Assembly: GCF_013407855.1 (NCBI RefSeq) | Contig: NZ_JACBZH010000001.1 | Coordinates: 1,984,001-2,048,000 of the forward strand | DNA: 64,000 nucleotides | Origin: Actinopolymorpha rutila | GTDB taxonomy: Bacteria > Actinomycetota > Actinomycetes > Propionibacteriales > Actinopolymorphaceae | Reading direction: 5' to 3' | In this document: in pieces, positions 10,052 to 18,792 of the stretch | Layout: every line of letters begins with the position of its first letter | How positions within the stretch are numbered: the stretch's first letter is position 1 | Notes under the pieces: model-generated | Told to the model about the DNA's origin: nothing | Database searches by the model: none | What the model saw: only the letters and a program-made list of their open reading frames with translations | Made by a program: the position numbers and the translations under genes

Positions 10052-10686
10052 CCGCCGGCAGGTTGGTGGTCTGGCGGCACGGGCGGACCGAGTGGAACTT
10101 CACGGACCGCTTCCAGGGGCAGACCGACATTCCGTTGGACGAGGTGGGGCTGCGGCAGGCCGAGACCGCCGCAGTCCGGCTCGCGGCCCTGCGCCCAGCC
10201 GCCATCGTGGCCAGCGACCTGCAACGGGCCGCCCAGACCGCGGCGGCGCTGGCCCGGCTCACAGGGCTGGAGGTGTCGTACGACCCCGACCTGCGGGAGA
10301 TCCACGTCGGGTCCTGGGCCGGCATGACGAAGGTGGAGTTCGCCGCCAGCCACCCCGACCTCCACGCCCGGATGGAGGCGGGGGAGGACGTCCGGCGCGG
10401 CGGCGACGGCGAGACGGTCGCCGAGGTCGCCGAACGCGCGGAGAAGGCGTTCCGGCGGGCCACGGAACTCGTCTCCGATGGCGAGACCATCGTGGTCGCC
10501 TCACATGGCCTGGCCACCCGGGTCGGAATCGCCCGACTTGTCGGTCTCGCGCCGGCACACTGGGACGCGTTCGGCGGGCTGAGCAACTGCTCGTGGGTGG
10601 TCTGCGAGCAGGGCCGGCGAGGCTGGCGGATCGTGGAGTGGAACGCCGGCACCCTGCCCGAGCCGGTGCTCAGCGACGACCGCTGA
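10048..10686 (+). CDS. Histidine phosphatase family protein
   Basis: Phosphoglycerate-mutase-like phosphatase of 212 residues. The phosphohistidine loop WRHGRTEWN (His11) and the second His in VASHGLATR are both present, as is EIHVGSWAG with the acid residue. GTG start in a 4-base overlap with rsfS, implying translational coupling. The substrate is unknown; names such as gpmB or cobC would be guesses. Confidence 0.9.
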   Translation: MTAGRLVVWRHGRTEWNFTDRFQGQTDIPLDEVGLRQAETAAVRLAALRPAAIVASDLQRAAQTAAALARLTGLEVSYDPDLREIHVGSWAGMTKVEFAASHPDLHARMEAGEDVRRGGDGETVAEVAERAEKAFRRATELVSDGETIVVASHGLATRVGIARLVGLAPAHWDAFGGLSNCSWVVCEQGRRGWRIVEWNAGTLPEPVLSDDR

Positions 10687-10822
10687 GACCCCGGCCGGGC
10701 AGATCCGGGTAGATTCGACGTCGGTCCGGGGTGGGTGGCAGACGGTCGGGATCTCCGGGGGTGCCCTGGTTTCGCCTGTGCCGGGCGGACCAGATAGAGT
10801 GGGCCGCGCCCACACGGGCGAA

Positions 10823-10895
10823 GGGGCTGTAGCGCAGTTGGTAGCGCACCTCCATGGCATGGAGGGGGTCAGGGGTTCGAATCCCCTCAGCTCCA
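10823..10895 (+). tRNA. tRNA-Ala (anticodon GGC)
   Basis: 73-base cloverleaf. Acceptor stem GGGGCTG pairs with CAGCTCC, the D arm is GCGC-N8-GCGC, the anticodon stem CCTCC/GGAGG closes loop ATGGCAT with anticodon GGC, and the T arm AGGGG/CCCCT closes TTCGAAT. CCA is not encoded. A -10-like TAGAGT lies at 10795-10800. Its 3' side adjoins a decayed integrase, as at tRNA-targeted elements. Confidence 0.97.
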
Positions 10896-10917
10896 CACAG
10901 TAAGACCGCACGTCAGA

Positions 10918-10950
10918 GGCCGGTTTCCCACATCGGGACCGGCCTTCTTT
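10918..10950 (+). terminator. Terminator after tRNA-Ala
   Basis: Stem GGCCGGT/ACCGGCC, with the loop side able to extend through CCC/GGG, followed directly by TTCTTT. It lies 22 bases after the tRNA 3' end. Confidence 0.75.
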
Positions 10951-10980
10951 CGCGCCGTACAGCAGTTAAGGTCCCAGCCC

Positions 10981-11312
10981 TCACGACAGCGCCTCCTCCG
11001 CTCCGAGGCTGTCGGCCAGCTTCTTGAGCGCGGCACGGTCAGTTCCGATGGAACGTGGGTGTAGATCTCCATCGTCACGTCGATCTTGCTGTGTCTCAGG
11101 ATCTGCATCGCCACCCGCGGATGTACGTCGAGAGCAGCCAGCAGCGACCCGCACGTGTGCCGAGTGTCATGCAGTCGGATCACCCGCACGCCGGCCGTCG
11201 CACAACGGTTGGTGAAGCTGCGGCTGAAGTTCCTCGGCTCGATCGGACTGCCGTAGCGAGTGGTGAACACCAGCCCGTGCGGATCGGGCCGGCTCCAAAC
11301 CGACGAGCCCAA
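10981..11312 (-). pseudogene. Tyrosine recombinase/integrase remnant
   Basis: C-terminal catalytic part of a phage-type tyrosine integrase. Visible motifs are LVFTTRYGSPIEPRNF, HDTRHTCGSLLA (the R-box His and Arg) and LRHSKIDVTMEIYTHV with the catalytic Tyr. The N-terminal core-binding half is absent: a TGA lies just upstream in frame. Near 11037 one missing base shifts the frame; restoring it gives RAALKKLADSLGAEEALS and a stop at 10981. It lies at the 3' side of tRNA-Ala, as in elements that integrate there. Not functional as read. Confidence 0.85.
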
Positions 11313-11477
11313 CCCCGGATGACGTCAGCGAGGTAATCGGGGGCAGCGAAGTTAGTGGGGGTCGGCTGGCACAGCGCTCCACTTGGCCAGTCGGAGATTG
11401 GCCACATCGAATAACCAGGCCAATCTCCGAATGGCATTTTGTTGTTCACGGCCGTCTCGGCCGGCGCCGCGGCTGGG

Positions 11478-12269
11478 TCAGCCTGGCTTGACCGCCAGCG
11501 TCGCAAAATAGTTCGACATGTATTGGGCGGATGCGTCGGATTGGTGCGGTGCTTCTGCGAAGCCGGTGAGAACGAACCCCGCGGCGAGTTGCCCGCCGAT
11601 CTGGTCGGTGAGGGTGTGACTATATTCAAGAGGGGCATCCGCGCCGAACTTCGTGGCGCGTTCCTCGGCGGAATACTGCGTGACATCGCTGTACGGCAGC
11701 TTGTGCACGACGACCAGTTCGCCGCGCTCGTCGAGGGCCTCGTGGTCGAACAAGTACACATCAGGGTTGAGGAAGCCCACGAGCAGAGTTCCGCCCGGCC
11801 GCAGGACGCGGAAGCACTCACGCCACACCGGTGCCAGGCCAGGTACAAACAGGTTCGAGACCGGGTGGAACACAACGTCGAATGCTGCGTTGCCGAAGGC
11901 GCTGAGGTCGCGCATGTCACCCAGGACGGTGCGCAGCTCGAGTCCGTCGCGCGCCGCCACCATCTGGTCCTGGCCGAGCTGGCGGGGCGAGTTGTCGAAC
12001 ACGGTGACCCGCGCTCCTGCGGCGGCGAGGATCGGACCCTGCTGGCCACCGCCGGAGGCCAGGCACAACACGTCCTTGCCGGTCAGGTCCGTCGGCAGCC
12101 AGGAGCGGTCGACTGGCTCACGCCCGATGAGAACAATCGACCAGTCGCCCATGCGGGCGCGCTCGACATCCTCAGAACTCACCGGCCTCGTCCACTCGTT
12201 GCCCTCGTGGACATACTTGTCCCAGGCTGCCCGATTATGGGCACAGGGGTCGACGACAATGTCCTGCAC
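11478..12269 (-). CDS. SAM-dependent methyltransferase
   Basis: Class I methyltransferase, 263 residues. Motif I reads VLCLASGGGQQGPILAAAGA, followed by VTVFDNS, and motif IV lies around AFDVVFHPVSN. GTG start with GGGAG 6 bases upstream. It appears intact although it stands between an integrase remnant and gene debris. Substrate unknown; the length and the SGGGQQ variant match small-molecule or antibiotic-type methyltransferases of actinobacteria. Confidence 0.88.
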   Translation of the reverse strand: MQDIVVDPCAHNRAAWDKYVHEGNEWTRPVSSEDVERARMGDWSIVLIGREPVDRSWLPTDLTGKDVLCLASGGGQQGPILAAAGARVTVFDNSPRQLGQDQMVAARDGLELRTVLGDMRDLSAFGNAAFDVVFHPVSNLFVPGLAPVWRECFRVLRPGGTLLVGFLNPDVYLFDHEALDERGELVVVHKLPYSDVTQYSAEERATKFGADAPLEYSHTLTDQIGGQLAAGFVLTGFAEAPHQSDASAQYMSNYFATLAVKPG

Positions 12270-12344
12270 GTTTAACTCCCTGCTACAGCCAAGCGGACAC
12301 CAGCGGTACTGACAGTTCGGTGCCGCTAGCCAACACGATCACGG

Positions 12345-12428
12345 GTGGTAATCGTCACCACACCAGACGCCGACTGGCTCGCAGCCTTCACCCACCAACT
12401 CGTCGACGAGCGACTGTGTGCCTGCGGA
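12345..12428 (+). pseudogene. CutA-like N-terminal fragment
   Basis: 28 codons read VIVTTPDADWLAAFTHQL and then VDERLCACG, close to the N-terminus of CutA divalent-cation tolerance proteins. The frame then runs into unrelated residues, so only the first quarter of the gene remains. The assignment rests on motif recall from a short stretch. Confidence 0.5.
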
Positions 12429-12648
12429 TCGCGGCCGAAACCATCCCCGCTCATGAGGCTGACCAACTCCGCGCGATCAGGCGCTATGCCTGGATCAGCG
12501 AAGAACACGCCGACGACTTCTGGGACCGGGTACTGCAACTGGTCCGCGAATTCTCCCAGCTACCCAGCGCCGACCAGGGAAAGCTCACGCCTTCATGGCC
12601 GCCATCTACCCGACCCAGCACCCACGCCTGCCCGAGCGTCAGGAGTAG
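12426..12648 (+). pseudogene. Degraded C-terminus of an ArsR-like regulator
   Basis: Two reading frames in series give AWISEEHADDFWDRVLQLV, then REFSQLPS, then KAHAFMAAIYPTQHPRLPE and a TAG stop. This pattern matches the C-terminal part of the intact regulator at 28299-28895 in this window (IPEERAKEFWRRVDQVIHEF and GFTVGLYPMPDYPTLP). The DNA-binding half is missing, a frameshift separates the two parts, and it abuts the CutA-like piece. Confidence 0.6.
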
Positions 12649-12838
12649 GCCGGCCGTAGAACCGATCGGAGCCACCGGCACTCCAAGGTGCGTCAGGCCG
12701 GCCAGAGGTATCCGATCACGATCACCCGCTGCTGGCGTGGAGACCGGCGCCGTGCGTACGTACGTCGGCTGGTCGTTCAGGTCCCGGCCAGCTTGTCGAC
12801 GACCGGGGCGAACGCCTCCAGGCATTCGGGGAACACGC

Positions 12839-13708
12839 TCAGGTAGCTGATGCCGTGACGTACCCGAGGGCCTGAACCTGCTCGATGATTCCTTCCACGC
12901 TTCCGAGCAGGAAGTACGGCGAGGCCAGGACCTGTTCGGCCGACACGCCCCACCGGGACGCCGCCACCTCGGCCGCGGACTCCGGATGGTCGGTCACCAT
13001 GACGTACCAGATCAGTGCGCCGAGTTCGATGTCGTCGAACCGCTCACCGGCGGCATCACGGAGCCAGCCCACCGACTGGGCGATGCCGGCATCGGTCTCG
13101 TCCCCCAGGGCGAGCCCGGTCGTCAGCGAGGGAGCGAGGATGCCCACGACGTCGGCCTCGGACGCCGCCAGCTTCATGATTCTTCGGCCGGCGCCGCCGA
13201 TGTGGACTGGTGGGCGCGGCCGCTGCAGGGGTTTCGGCCAGCCCTCCATCTCGGTGATCGTGTAGTGCTCGCCGTCGAACGTGAACGGCTCGTCCGCCCA
13301 CAGTCCCTTCACGATCGCCAGGGCTTCGCGCAGGCTGTCGATGCGTGTACGCCGGTCGGGCAGGGTGATGCCGGTCTGGTCGTACTCGACTTGGTAGTAG
13401 CCCGCGCCGATCCCGAACTCCAGCCGTCCCCCGGACAGCACGTCGATAGCCGCCGCTTCCCGGGCGAGCAACGCCGGGTGACGGAAGTTGTTGCAGTAGA
13501 CGAAGCTCCCGAGCCGAAGCGTCGTGGTCGCGCAGGCGGCGGCGACCAAGCCGGGGCCAACCGGGAACATGTCCTGGTTGAAGTGGTCAGCACTCAGAAA
13601 GATGTCGTATCCCAGCGTCTCGACTCGCCGAGCGTTGTCCTGAAACTCCGCCAGGTTCGCTGTCGTGTAGGAGCCCGTTCCGAAGCGGAACCGCCGATTC
13701 ACAGCCAT
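12839..13708 (-). CDS. LLM-class (F420-type) oxidoreductase, 3' frameshift
   Basis: Luciferase-like TIM-barrel oxidoreductase, 289 residues as read. Start at 13708 (MAVNRRFRFG) with GGGAGGGG upstream. Family signatures are LGYDIFLSADHF, GRLEFGIGAGYYQVEYDQTG and RPPVHIGGAGRRIM. The last residues are aberrant. If one base is restored at about 12861 the frame continues as RHGISYLSVFPECLEAF, then APVVDKLAGT, and stops at 12777, as expected for this family. So the true gene is probably 12777-13708 with a one-base deletion, real or sequencing-derived. Cofactor F420 is inferred from the family. Confidence 0.85.
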   Translation of the reverse strand: MAVNRRFRFGTGSYTTANLAEFQDNARRVETLGYDIFLSADHFNQDMFPVGPGLVAAACATTTLRLGSFVYCNNFRHPALLAREAAAIDVLSGGRLEFGIGAGYYQVEYDQTGITLPDRRTRIDSLREALAIVKGLWADEPFTFDGEHYTITEMEGWPKPLQRPRPPVHIGGAGRRIMKLAASEADVVGILAPSLTTGLALGDETDAGIAQSVGWLRDAAGERFDDIELGALIWYVMVTDHPESAAEVAASRWGVSAEQVLASPYFLLGSVEGIIEQVQALGYVTASAT

Positions 13709-14015
13709 GCCGCACCCCTCCCGTACCGCAACGCGACTGCCCGTGGTCCTCGACGTCACTATGAGCCGCGGCCACCCCGTGGTCCACCTCACGAGACGGC
13801 GCCCGACTGACAGGATCAAGCCATGGCTGGCGGGAGGGAGTACCGAGTCGTAGCGACCGTCCGGCTGCGACCTGGCCGACAGGTTCGGGTTACTCGAGGA
13901 ACTTCCTGCGCGGCACCAGAACTCCACCGCCGGCTGACGCCGCAACGCCCAACGCGATGGCCCTGGCCACCCTGGAAGGTCAGAGGTCGATCTCCAACTC
14001 GGACAGTTCCGTGTT
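13709..14015. other. Intergenic region, no gene recognised
   Basis: 307 bases between two minus-strand genes. Open frames here are short and show no recognisable protein. It may hold the promoter of the oxidoreductase gene, but no clear -35/-10 pair was found. Confidence 0.4.
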
Positions 14016-14696
14016 CTACCGCAGCCGGATGACCTGCCGGGCGACCTCCCGCAACTTGACGTTGCGGCTCTGGGAACGCTTCCGCAGCAGGTCGAATGCG
14101 TGTTCCTTGTCGAGTTGGTGCCGCTCCATCAGGATCCCGAGCGCCGCGCCGATCTCGGTCCGGCTGGTCAGGGCGTCCCGCAGCCGCGTCGTCCGTCTGC
14201 TGAGGGCGAACGCCATGGCGAGCTGGGACGCGTACATGCGACCGGCGTACTCCGAACCAGTGGCGAACGCGTCCCGGCGGTCGGCGTAGAAGTTCAGGGA
14301 GCCGGCCATGCCGTCCCAGTCGAACATGTGCGCCGACAGCATGCCGCCGACGCCCAGCGCCACGGCCGCTGGGGCGAACGTCGGCCATCGCGGATCAGCC
14401 GCCATGTCGTTGACCAGGTGAACGGGCCCATGGCGCAACGACGCCACGCAGGGTCCCTCGCCGAAGCGGTACTGCACCGCGTCCACTTCCATCACGAAGT
14501 CGGCGGTGACCGCGAAACTTTCGAGCGCACCCTTCTGGTCTCGCAGCGTGACACCTGCCGCCACCGCGCCGGGCACCGCCGTCACGGCCGCCCTGGTCAG
14601 CCACGCGAGCGATGACTCGGGTGACTCGTGGGTCCACAGGGCGTGGGTCAACCCGTCGAGCGCATCCGCGAGCCGCTGATCGTCTGCCCCGTCCAT
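14016..14696 (-). CDS. GAF and ANTAR domain protein
   Basis: Predicted RNA-binding antiterminator, 226 residues. The GAF part covers about 25-150 (RFGEGPCVASLRHGPVHLV; DPRWPTFAPAA). The C-terminal ANTAR helices contain RTEIGAALGILMERHQLDKE and FDLLRKRSQSRNVKLREVA. ANTAR domains bind paired RNA hairpins to prevent termination. The ATG at 14696 is chosen as it starts right before LADALDGL; a GTG at 14744 would add 16 residues. Confidence 0.9.
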   Translation of the reverse strand: MDGADDQRLADALDGLTHALWTHESPESSLAWLTRAAVTAVPGAVAAGVTLRDQKGALESFAVTADFVMEVDAVQYRFGEGPCVASLRHGPVHLVNDMAADPRWPTFAPAAVALGVGGMLSAHMFDWDGMAGSLNFYADRRDAFATGSEYAGRMYASQLAMAFALSRRTTRLRDALTSRTEIGAALGILMERHQLDKEHAFDLLRKRSQSRNVKLREVARQVIRLR

Positions 14697-15137
14697 CAAC
14701 AAATCCCAACGCTGCTGTCGGATTCTCCTCGCCGTTCCCACCACCGGGAACTCGGTGGCCTCGGTCGAGGTTTCCGGAAGACTAGACCGGGTTCATCCCA
14801 CTCGCTAACGGGGATTTGACGGCGTCGGTGCACCTTCGAACGGGTGTCCGAACGCAAGCTGATACTCAGGTGAGGCGCGCGGTCGCTGCGCTGAGCCCGA
14901 TCCGCTGGACCACACGGAGGTCACCGCTCGCCAGCGACGGGGGAGCGCCGGGTGCAGTGATGTGATCCAGCGGATCGGGTGCCCGAACGCTACTCCACCG
15001 TGGTCTAACCGCGCACATCGGTATCGATCATGAAGTGGAATGTGGCCCACAACGGCCATTGCACCGTTCGCACGTCGAATTGAGCCGTGACAACGGCGAG
15101 TTGACATGACGCCATGCGGTCGATCACAAGCTGACGG
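14697..15137. other. Non-coding region with paired repeats
   Basis: About 440 bases between the ANTAR gene and the MmcQ-like gene. No supported coding sequence. It holds a 14-bp inverted repeat and a 14-bp direct repeat, listed separately. Confidence 0.45.
14842..14990. repeat. Interleaved direct and inverted repeats
   Basis: A 14-base direct repeat GGGTG(T/C)CCGAACGC lies at 14842-14855 and 14977-14990. A perfect 14-bp inverted repeat CCCGATCCGCTGGA / TCCAGCGGATCGGG lies at 14896-14909 and 14966-14979, spacer 56 bases. Origin unknown; the arrangement resembles the ends of a small lost element or a long-armed hairpin. Confidence 0.7.
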
Positions 15138-15497
15138 TCATCGTCGGTGGGTGGGGATGCGGGCGCGGACGGACCTGGGGAGCTTGGCGACGACCAGTTC
15201 GTACGAATGGTCGATCATCCACCGCAGTTCGTCGTCGTCGACGGAGCCGTCCAGTTCGACGGTGTTCCAGTGCCGCTTGTTCTGGTGGTAGCCGGGGCGG
15301 ACCGACGGGAGGCGTGCTCGCAACTCCAGCGCCAGGTCCGGGTCGCACTTGAGGTTCGTGCTCGGGCTGCCCTCGAGGGGTACGAGGGCGAACATCCGGC
15401 CGCCCACCTTGAACACCGCCACGCCCTCGCCGAAGGGATAGTCCTCGACCGCGCCGGGCATCCCGGCGCAGGCGGCGAGTACGTCGTCTCGGGTCAC
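15138..15497 (-). CDS. MmcQ/YjbR family DNA-binding-fold protein
   Basis: 119-residue protein of the MmcQ/YjbR family (CyaY-like fold). Signatures include GAVEDYPFGEGVAVFKVGG, FALVPLEGSPSTNLKC, GYHQNKRHWNTVELDG and LVVAKLPRS. GTG start overlapping the stop of the upstream PPOX gene by 4 bases, so the two are translationally coupled. Biochemical role unknown. Confidence 0.88.
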   Translation of the reverse strand: MTRDDVLAACAGMPGAVEDYPFGEGVAVFKVGGRMFALVPLEGSPSTNLKCDPDLALELRARLPSVRPGYHQNKRHWNTVELDGSVDDDELRWMIDHSYELVVAKLPRSVRARIPTHRR

Positions 15498-15946
15498 GAC
15501 GTCTGGGCGTTGGTGTAGACACGGCGGGGTACGACGAGCACGGCGGCCCGCCGCTCCTGTGCCATCACCCGGTCGTAGGTGTCCCAGTCGTCGTGGGTGC
15601 CACCCGCGGCAGAGAAGACATCCCGCAACAGCAACCGAAGTGCCTCGCCGTCGACGTCGGGATGCGGGTCGTCGGGACCGATGATGTCGACGTCTCCCTC
15701 GACCGCCGCCCACTGCCAGCCGGTTCGGACGACGACCGTGGCCCGAGGATCGGCTCGCAGGTTGCTCAGCTTGCGGGAGCCGCCGATGGCGACGAGCCCG
15801 ACCACCTGCCCGCCTCGCAGCGGGTGCTCCAGGACCCCGGCGTTGACCACCGAGGACTGGATGCCGCCGTCGCGCCGCAACGTGCTGAGCACGCACAGGC
15901 CGTGGTCGACCGGGATCAGCTCCGCGAACGCGGTGAGATCGTTCAT
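15494..15946 (-). CDS. Pyridoxamine 5'-phosphate oxidase-fold (F420-type) protein
   Basis: 150 residues, split-barrel flavin/F420 binding fold. Starts MNDLTAFAELIPVDHGLCVLS; keeps LVAIGGSRKLSNLRADPRAT and WAAVEGDVDI. Such PPOX-class proteins in actinobacteria are often F420-dependent reductases. ATG at 15946. It is the first gene of a two-gene minus-strand unit with the MmcQ-like gene. Confidence 0.88.
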   Translation of the reverse strand: MNDLTAFAELIPVDHGLCVLSTLRRDGGIQSSVVNAGVLEHPLRGGQVVGLVAIGGSRKLSNLRADPRATVVVRTGWQWAAVEGDVDIIGPDDPHPDVDGEALRLLLRDVFSAAGGTHDDWDTYDRVMAQERRAAVLVVPRRVYTNAQTS

Positions 15947-16084
15947 GGTTGCGTACGCCCTTCTCCACCGTTGCCCCTGCACACCGGACCGACGTCTGGA
16001 GCCTACGAGCGGCCACCGACACCCGGGCGGAGTTACGTCGCGTTTCCGGACACCGATCGCCCGATCGCCGGTTACCGTGACCCT

Positions 16085-16426
16085 GTGGAGCTGGTCTTCG
16101 GGTTGACCATTCCGGCGGTCGTCGTCCTCCTTGTCGTCTTCTGGGCGTACGACAAGGTGCAGCAGCGCCGTGGCAGGAGGCAGGGGACACCGCTGTCGTC
16201 GACGTACCTGAACGAGTTCACGGCGCTGTTCCACGCCACCAAGCGGACCGAACTCGAGCACCGGGAGTCGGTCTCGCTGATCCGCGAGGAGGATCCCCAG
16301 GGCGCCCCGCCGGGACTCGGCGTCGACCTGGACCGCGGCGTGGTCGTACTCCGGCCGGACAGGTCCCAAACCCGCTCCGGTCCCGACTCCGACAACGGTC
16401 CGGCGAGCCGCTCCCAGCGCCCGTAG
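16085..16426 (+). CDS. DUF6191-like membrane-anchored protein
   Basis: 113 residues from a GTG at 16085. One N-terminal membrane segment (LTIPAVVVLLVVFWAY) is followed by a basic stretch and a conserved cytosolic part with NEFTALFHATKRTELEHRES and GAPPGLGVDLDRGVVVL. The assignment to DUF6191 is from memory of that motif. Function unknown. It is divergent from the PPOX gene across about 140 bases. Confidence 0.65.
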   Translation: MELVFGLTIPAVVVLLVVFWAYDKVQQRRGRRQGTPLSSTYLNEFTALFHATKRTELEHRESVSLIREEDPQGAPPGLGVDLDRGVVVLRPDRSQTRSGPDSDNGPASRSQRP

Positions 16427-16478
16427 CGCGGCACGTCCGAGGCACGTCCGAGGCGCGACCGGCGCGAGCTCGCCGCGG

Positions 16479-17633
16479 TCACCGAGTGGCGCGGTCTCCG
16501 GCCGAGGTCGAGGTCCAGGTCGTGAGGTGGTCGTCGATCTCCGCTGTCAAGCGAGCCTTGACATCTTCGGGTGCGAACGACGCGGTGACCGCGTTCTTGG
16601 CCAGGGCTGCGATGCCGTGCTCGTCGAGGTCGAGCAGGTCGGCGGCCACGGCGTACTCACGGTTGAGGTCGGTGGCGAACATCGGCGGGTCGTCGGAGTT
16701 GACGGTGACCAGGCAGCCGGCGGCGACCATGTCCGCCAGCGGGTGCTCGGCCAGCGTCGCCACTGCACGGGTGGCGATGTTCGACGTGGGGCACACCTCG
16801 AGCGGGATCTGCCGCTCGGCGAGGTGGGCGAGCAGGTCGGGGTCGCGGGTGGCGGAGGTGCCGTGACCGATGCGTTCGGCGCCGAGGGAGTTGAGCGCGT
16901 CCCAGATCGTCTCCGGCCCCGTCGTCTCACCGGCGTGCGGGACGCTGTGCAGTCCGGTCGCCCGGGCCGCGTCGAAGTGCGGCTTGAACTGCGGCCGCCC
17001 CACGCCGATCTCCGGTCCGCCGAGCCCGAAGCTGACCAGGCCCGCGGGCGCCAGCCGGGTGGCCGCGTCCAGAGTGACGTCGGCGGCCGGGATCCCCGAC
17101 TCACCGGAGATGTCGAAGCACCAGCGCAGGACCAGGCCGAGGTCGCGCTCGGCGGCCAGCCGGGCGTCCTCGATGGCCTCCATGAACGCCTCGCCGGGGA
17201 TGCCGCGGTGGATGTGTGAGTACGGCGTGACCGTGAGTTCGGCGTACCGGATGCCCTGCGCGTGCATGTTCTCCGCCACGCCGTACGTCAATGTGCGGAC
17301 ATCCTCGGCGTCGCGGATCAGGTCGACCACGCTGAGGTAGACGGTGATGAAGTGCGCGAAGTCGGTGAACGTGAAGTACTCCGCCAGCTTCGCCTCGTCT
17401 GCCGGTACGCCTGCCTTCGGGTGCCGGGCGGCGAGCTCCGCCACGATGCGCGGGGACGCCGAGCCGACGTGGTGCACGTGCAGCTCCGCCTTCGGCAGCC
17501 CCGCGACGAAGGCCTCGTACCGGTGCGGAACGGCGTCCGGGAGGGCCGTCGTCGCTCTGGCGGGGTTCGGGGCAGCGGCCGGGGCGTCCGTGGAGGAGGC
17601 GGCGGAGGGGTGCGGCTCGGGCATCGCGGGCAT
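16479..17633 (-). CDS. Adenosine deaminase family protein (copy 1)
   Basis: Amidohydrolase of 384 residues. Metal ligands AELHVHH (His52, His54) are near the start. HAGE and ERIGHGTSATRDPDLL follow, and VNSDDPPMFATDLNREY carries the catalytic Asp. A Pro/Ala-rich leader of about 40 residues precedes the barrel. The closely spaced ATGs at 17633 and 17624 are alternative starts. The SDDPPMF form also fits adenine or aminofutalosine deaminases, so the substrate is open. It is divergent from a second deaminase. Confidence 0.87.
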   Translation of the reverse strand: MPAMPEPHPSAASSTDAPAAAPNPARATTALPDAVPHRYEAFVAGLPKAELHVHHVGSASPRIVAELAARHPKAGVPADEAKLAEYFTFTDFAHFITVYLSVVDLIRDAEDVRTLTYGVAENMHAQGIRYAELTVTPYSHIHRGIPGEAFMEAIEDARLAAERDLGLVLRWCFDISGESGIPAADVTLDAATRLAPAGLVSFGLGGPEIGVGRPQFKPHFDAARATGLHSVPHAGETTGPETIWDALNSLGAERIGHGTSATRDPDLLAHLAERQIPLEVCPTSNIATRAVATLAEHPLADMVAAGCLVTVNSDDPPMFATDLNREYAVAADLLDLDEHGIAALAKNAVTASFAPEDVKARLTAEIDDHLTTWTSTSAGDRATR

Positions 17634-17784
17634 GGCCGGGAGTCTCGCACAGCCGGCTGAGGCCGGGTCGCGAAGCTGACAGTAGATTGTCAGATACCCC
17701 TGCTGGGTCCCGCCTGGGAGGGGTTTATCCGCTCGGAACGCCGGGCCACCCTGTGTAACCTGCCCGCCGGAGGAGGTGCCGACC

Positions 17785-18792
17785 ATGACCGACGAGCTGC
17801 GTGCCCTGCCCAAGATCGAGCTGCACAGCCACCTCGACTGCGGCCTGAGCTACGACGCCGTACGCCGGATCGATCCCCGCATCTCCCGCGAGCACTACGA
17901 CCGGCACTTCGTCGCCCCGCCGGTCTGCGACTCCCTCGGCGACTACCTCACCTACACGTTCAACTACCGCGCCGTGCTGCAGTCCGAGCGCGCGCTGCGG
18001 ATCGCGGTGGAGGACGCGTTCGCCCAGCTCGCCGCCGACGGTGTGGCGTACGCCGAACTCCGGTTCGCGCCGATGGTGCACGTGGAGGACGGCCTGTCCG
18101 CCGACGAAGTGGTCGCGGCCGTCAGCGACGAGACTGCCCGCCAGACCGAGGCGACCGGCATCGACGCCGCACTGATCCTGTGCACGTTGCGCGACTACGA
18201 CGCCGAGCGGAGCCTGAGTACGGCGCGACTGGCGGTACGCCACGCCCGGATCGGCCCGGTGGCCGCGTTCGACATCGCCGGAGACGAGGCCCGCTACCCG
18301 CTCGACACCCACCTGCCGGCGTTCGAGCTCGTCGCCGACGCGGGCCTGGGGGTCACGGTGCACGCGGGCGAGGGCGGCGGTCCGGACAGCGTGACGGAGG
18401 CGCTGGACAAGACCACCACCCGGCGCATCGGGCACGGCGTCCGTTCGGTCGAGGACCCCGACCTGCTGGCCCGGCTGGCGGCCGAGCGCGTCCACCTGGA
18501 GGTGTGCCCGAGCTGCAACGTCCAGACCGGGGCGGTCGCGAGCTACGCCACGCACCCGGTCGGCGCGCTGCGGGCGGCCGGAGTGCCGGTGAGCGTCAGC
18601 ACCGACACCAGGGCCGTCACCGACATCGACCTGACCAGGGAGTACGCCAGGCTGACCGAGGTGTTCGGTTGGACCCGGGCCGACTTCGGCGAGGTCAACC
18701 GCGCGGCGCTGGCCGCGAGCTTCGCCGATCCCTCCGTACGCCGGCGACTGGCCGGCATTCTCGACGACGCCTACCCGAAGGTTCCGGCATGA
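17785..18792 (+). CDS. add: Adenosine deaminase (copy 2)
   Basis: Purine salvage deaminase, 335 residues. IELHSHLDCG gives His14 and His16; VTVHAGEGGG, RRIGHGVRSVEDPDLL and VSVSTDTRAVTDIDLTREY follow. ATG at 17785 is chosen: GGAGGAGG ends 9 bases upstream. It overlaps the HAD hydrolase start by 4 bases. Sequence differs well from copy 1, so the two are not a recent duplication. Confidence 0.9.
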   Translation: MTDELRALPKIELHSHLDCGLSYDAVRRIDPRISREHYDRHFVAPPVCDSLGDYLTYTFNYRAVLQSERALRIAVEDAFAQLAADGVAYAELRFAPMVHVEDGLSADEVVAAVSDETARQTEATGIDAALILCTLRDYDAERSLSTARLAVRHARIGPVAAFDIAGDEARYPLDTHLPAFELVADAGLGVTVHAGEGGGPDSVTEALDKTTTRRIGHGVRSVEDPDLLARLAAERVHLEVCPSCNVQTGAVASYATHPVGALRAAGVPVSVSTDTRAVTDIDLTREYARLTEVFGWTRADFGEVNRAALAASFADPSVRRRLAGILDDAYPKVPA

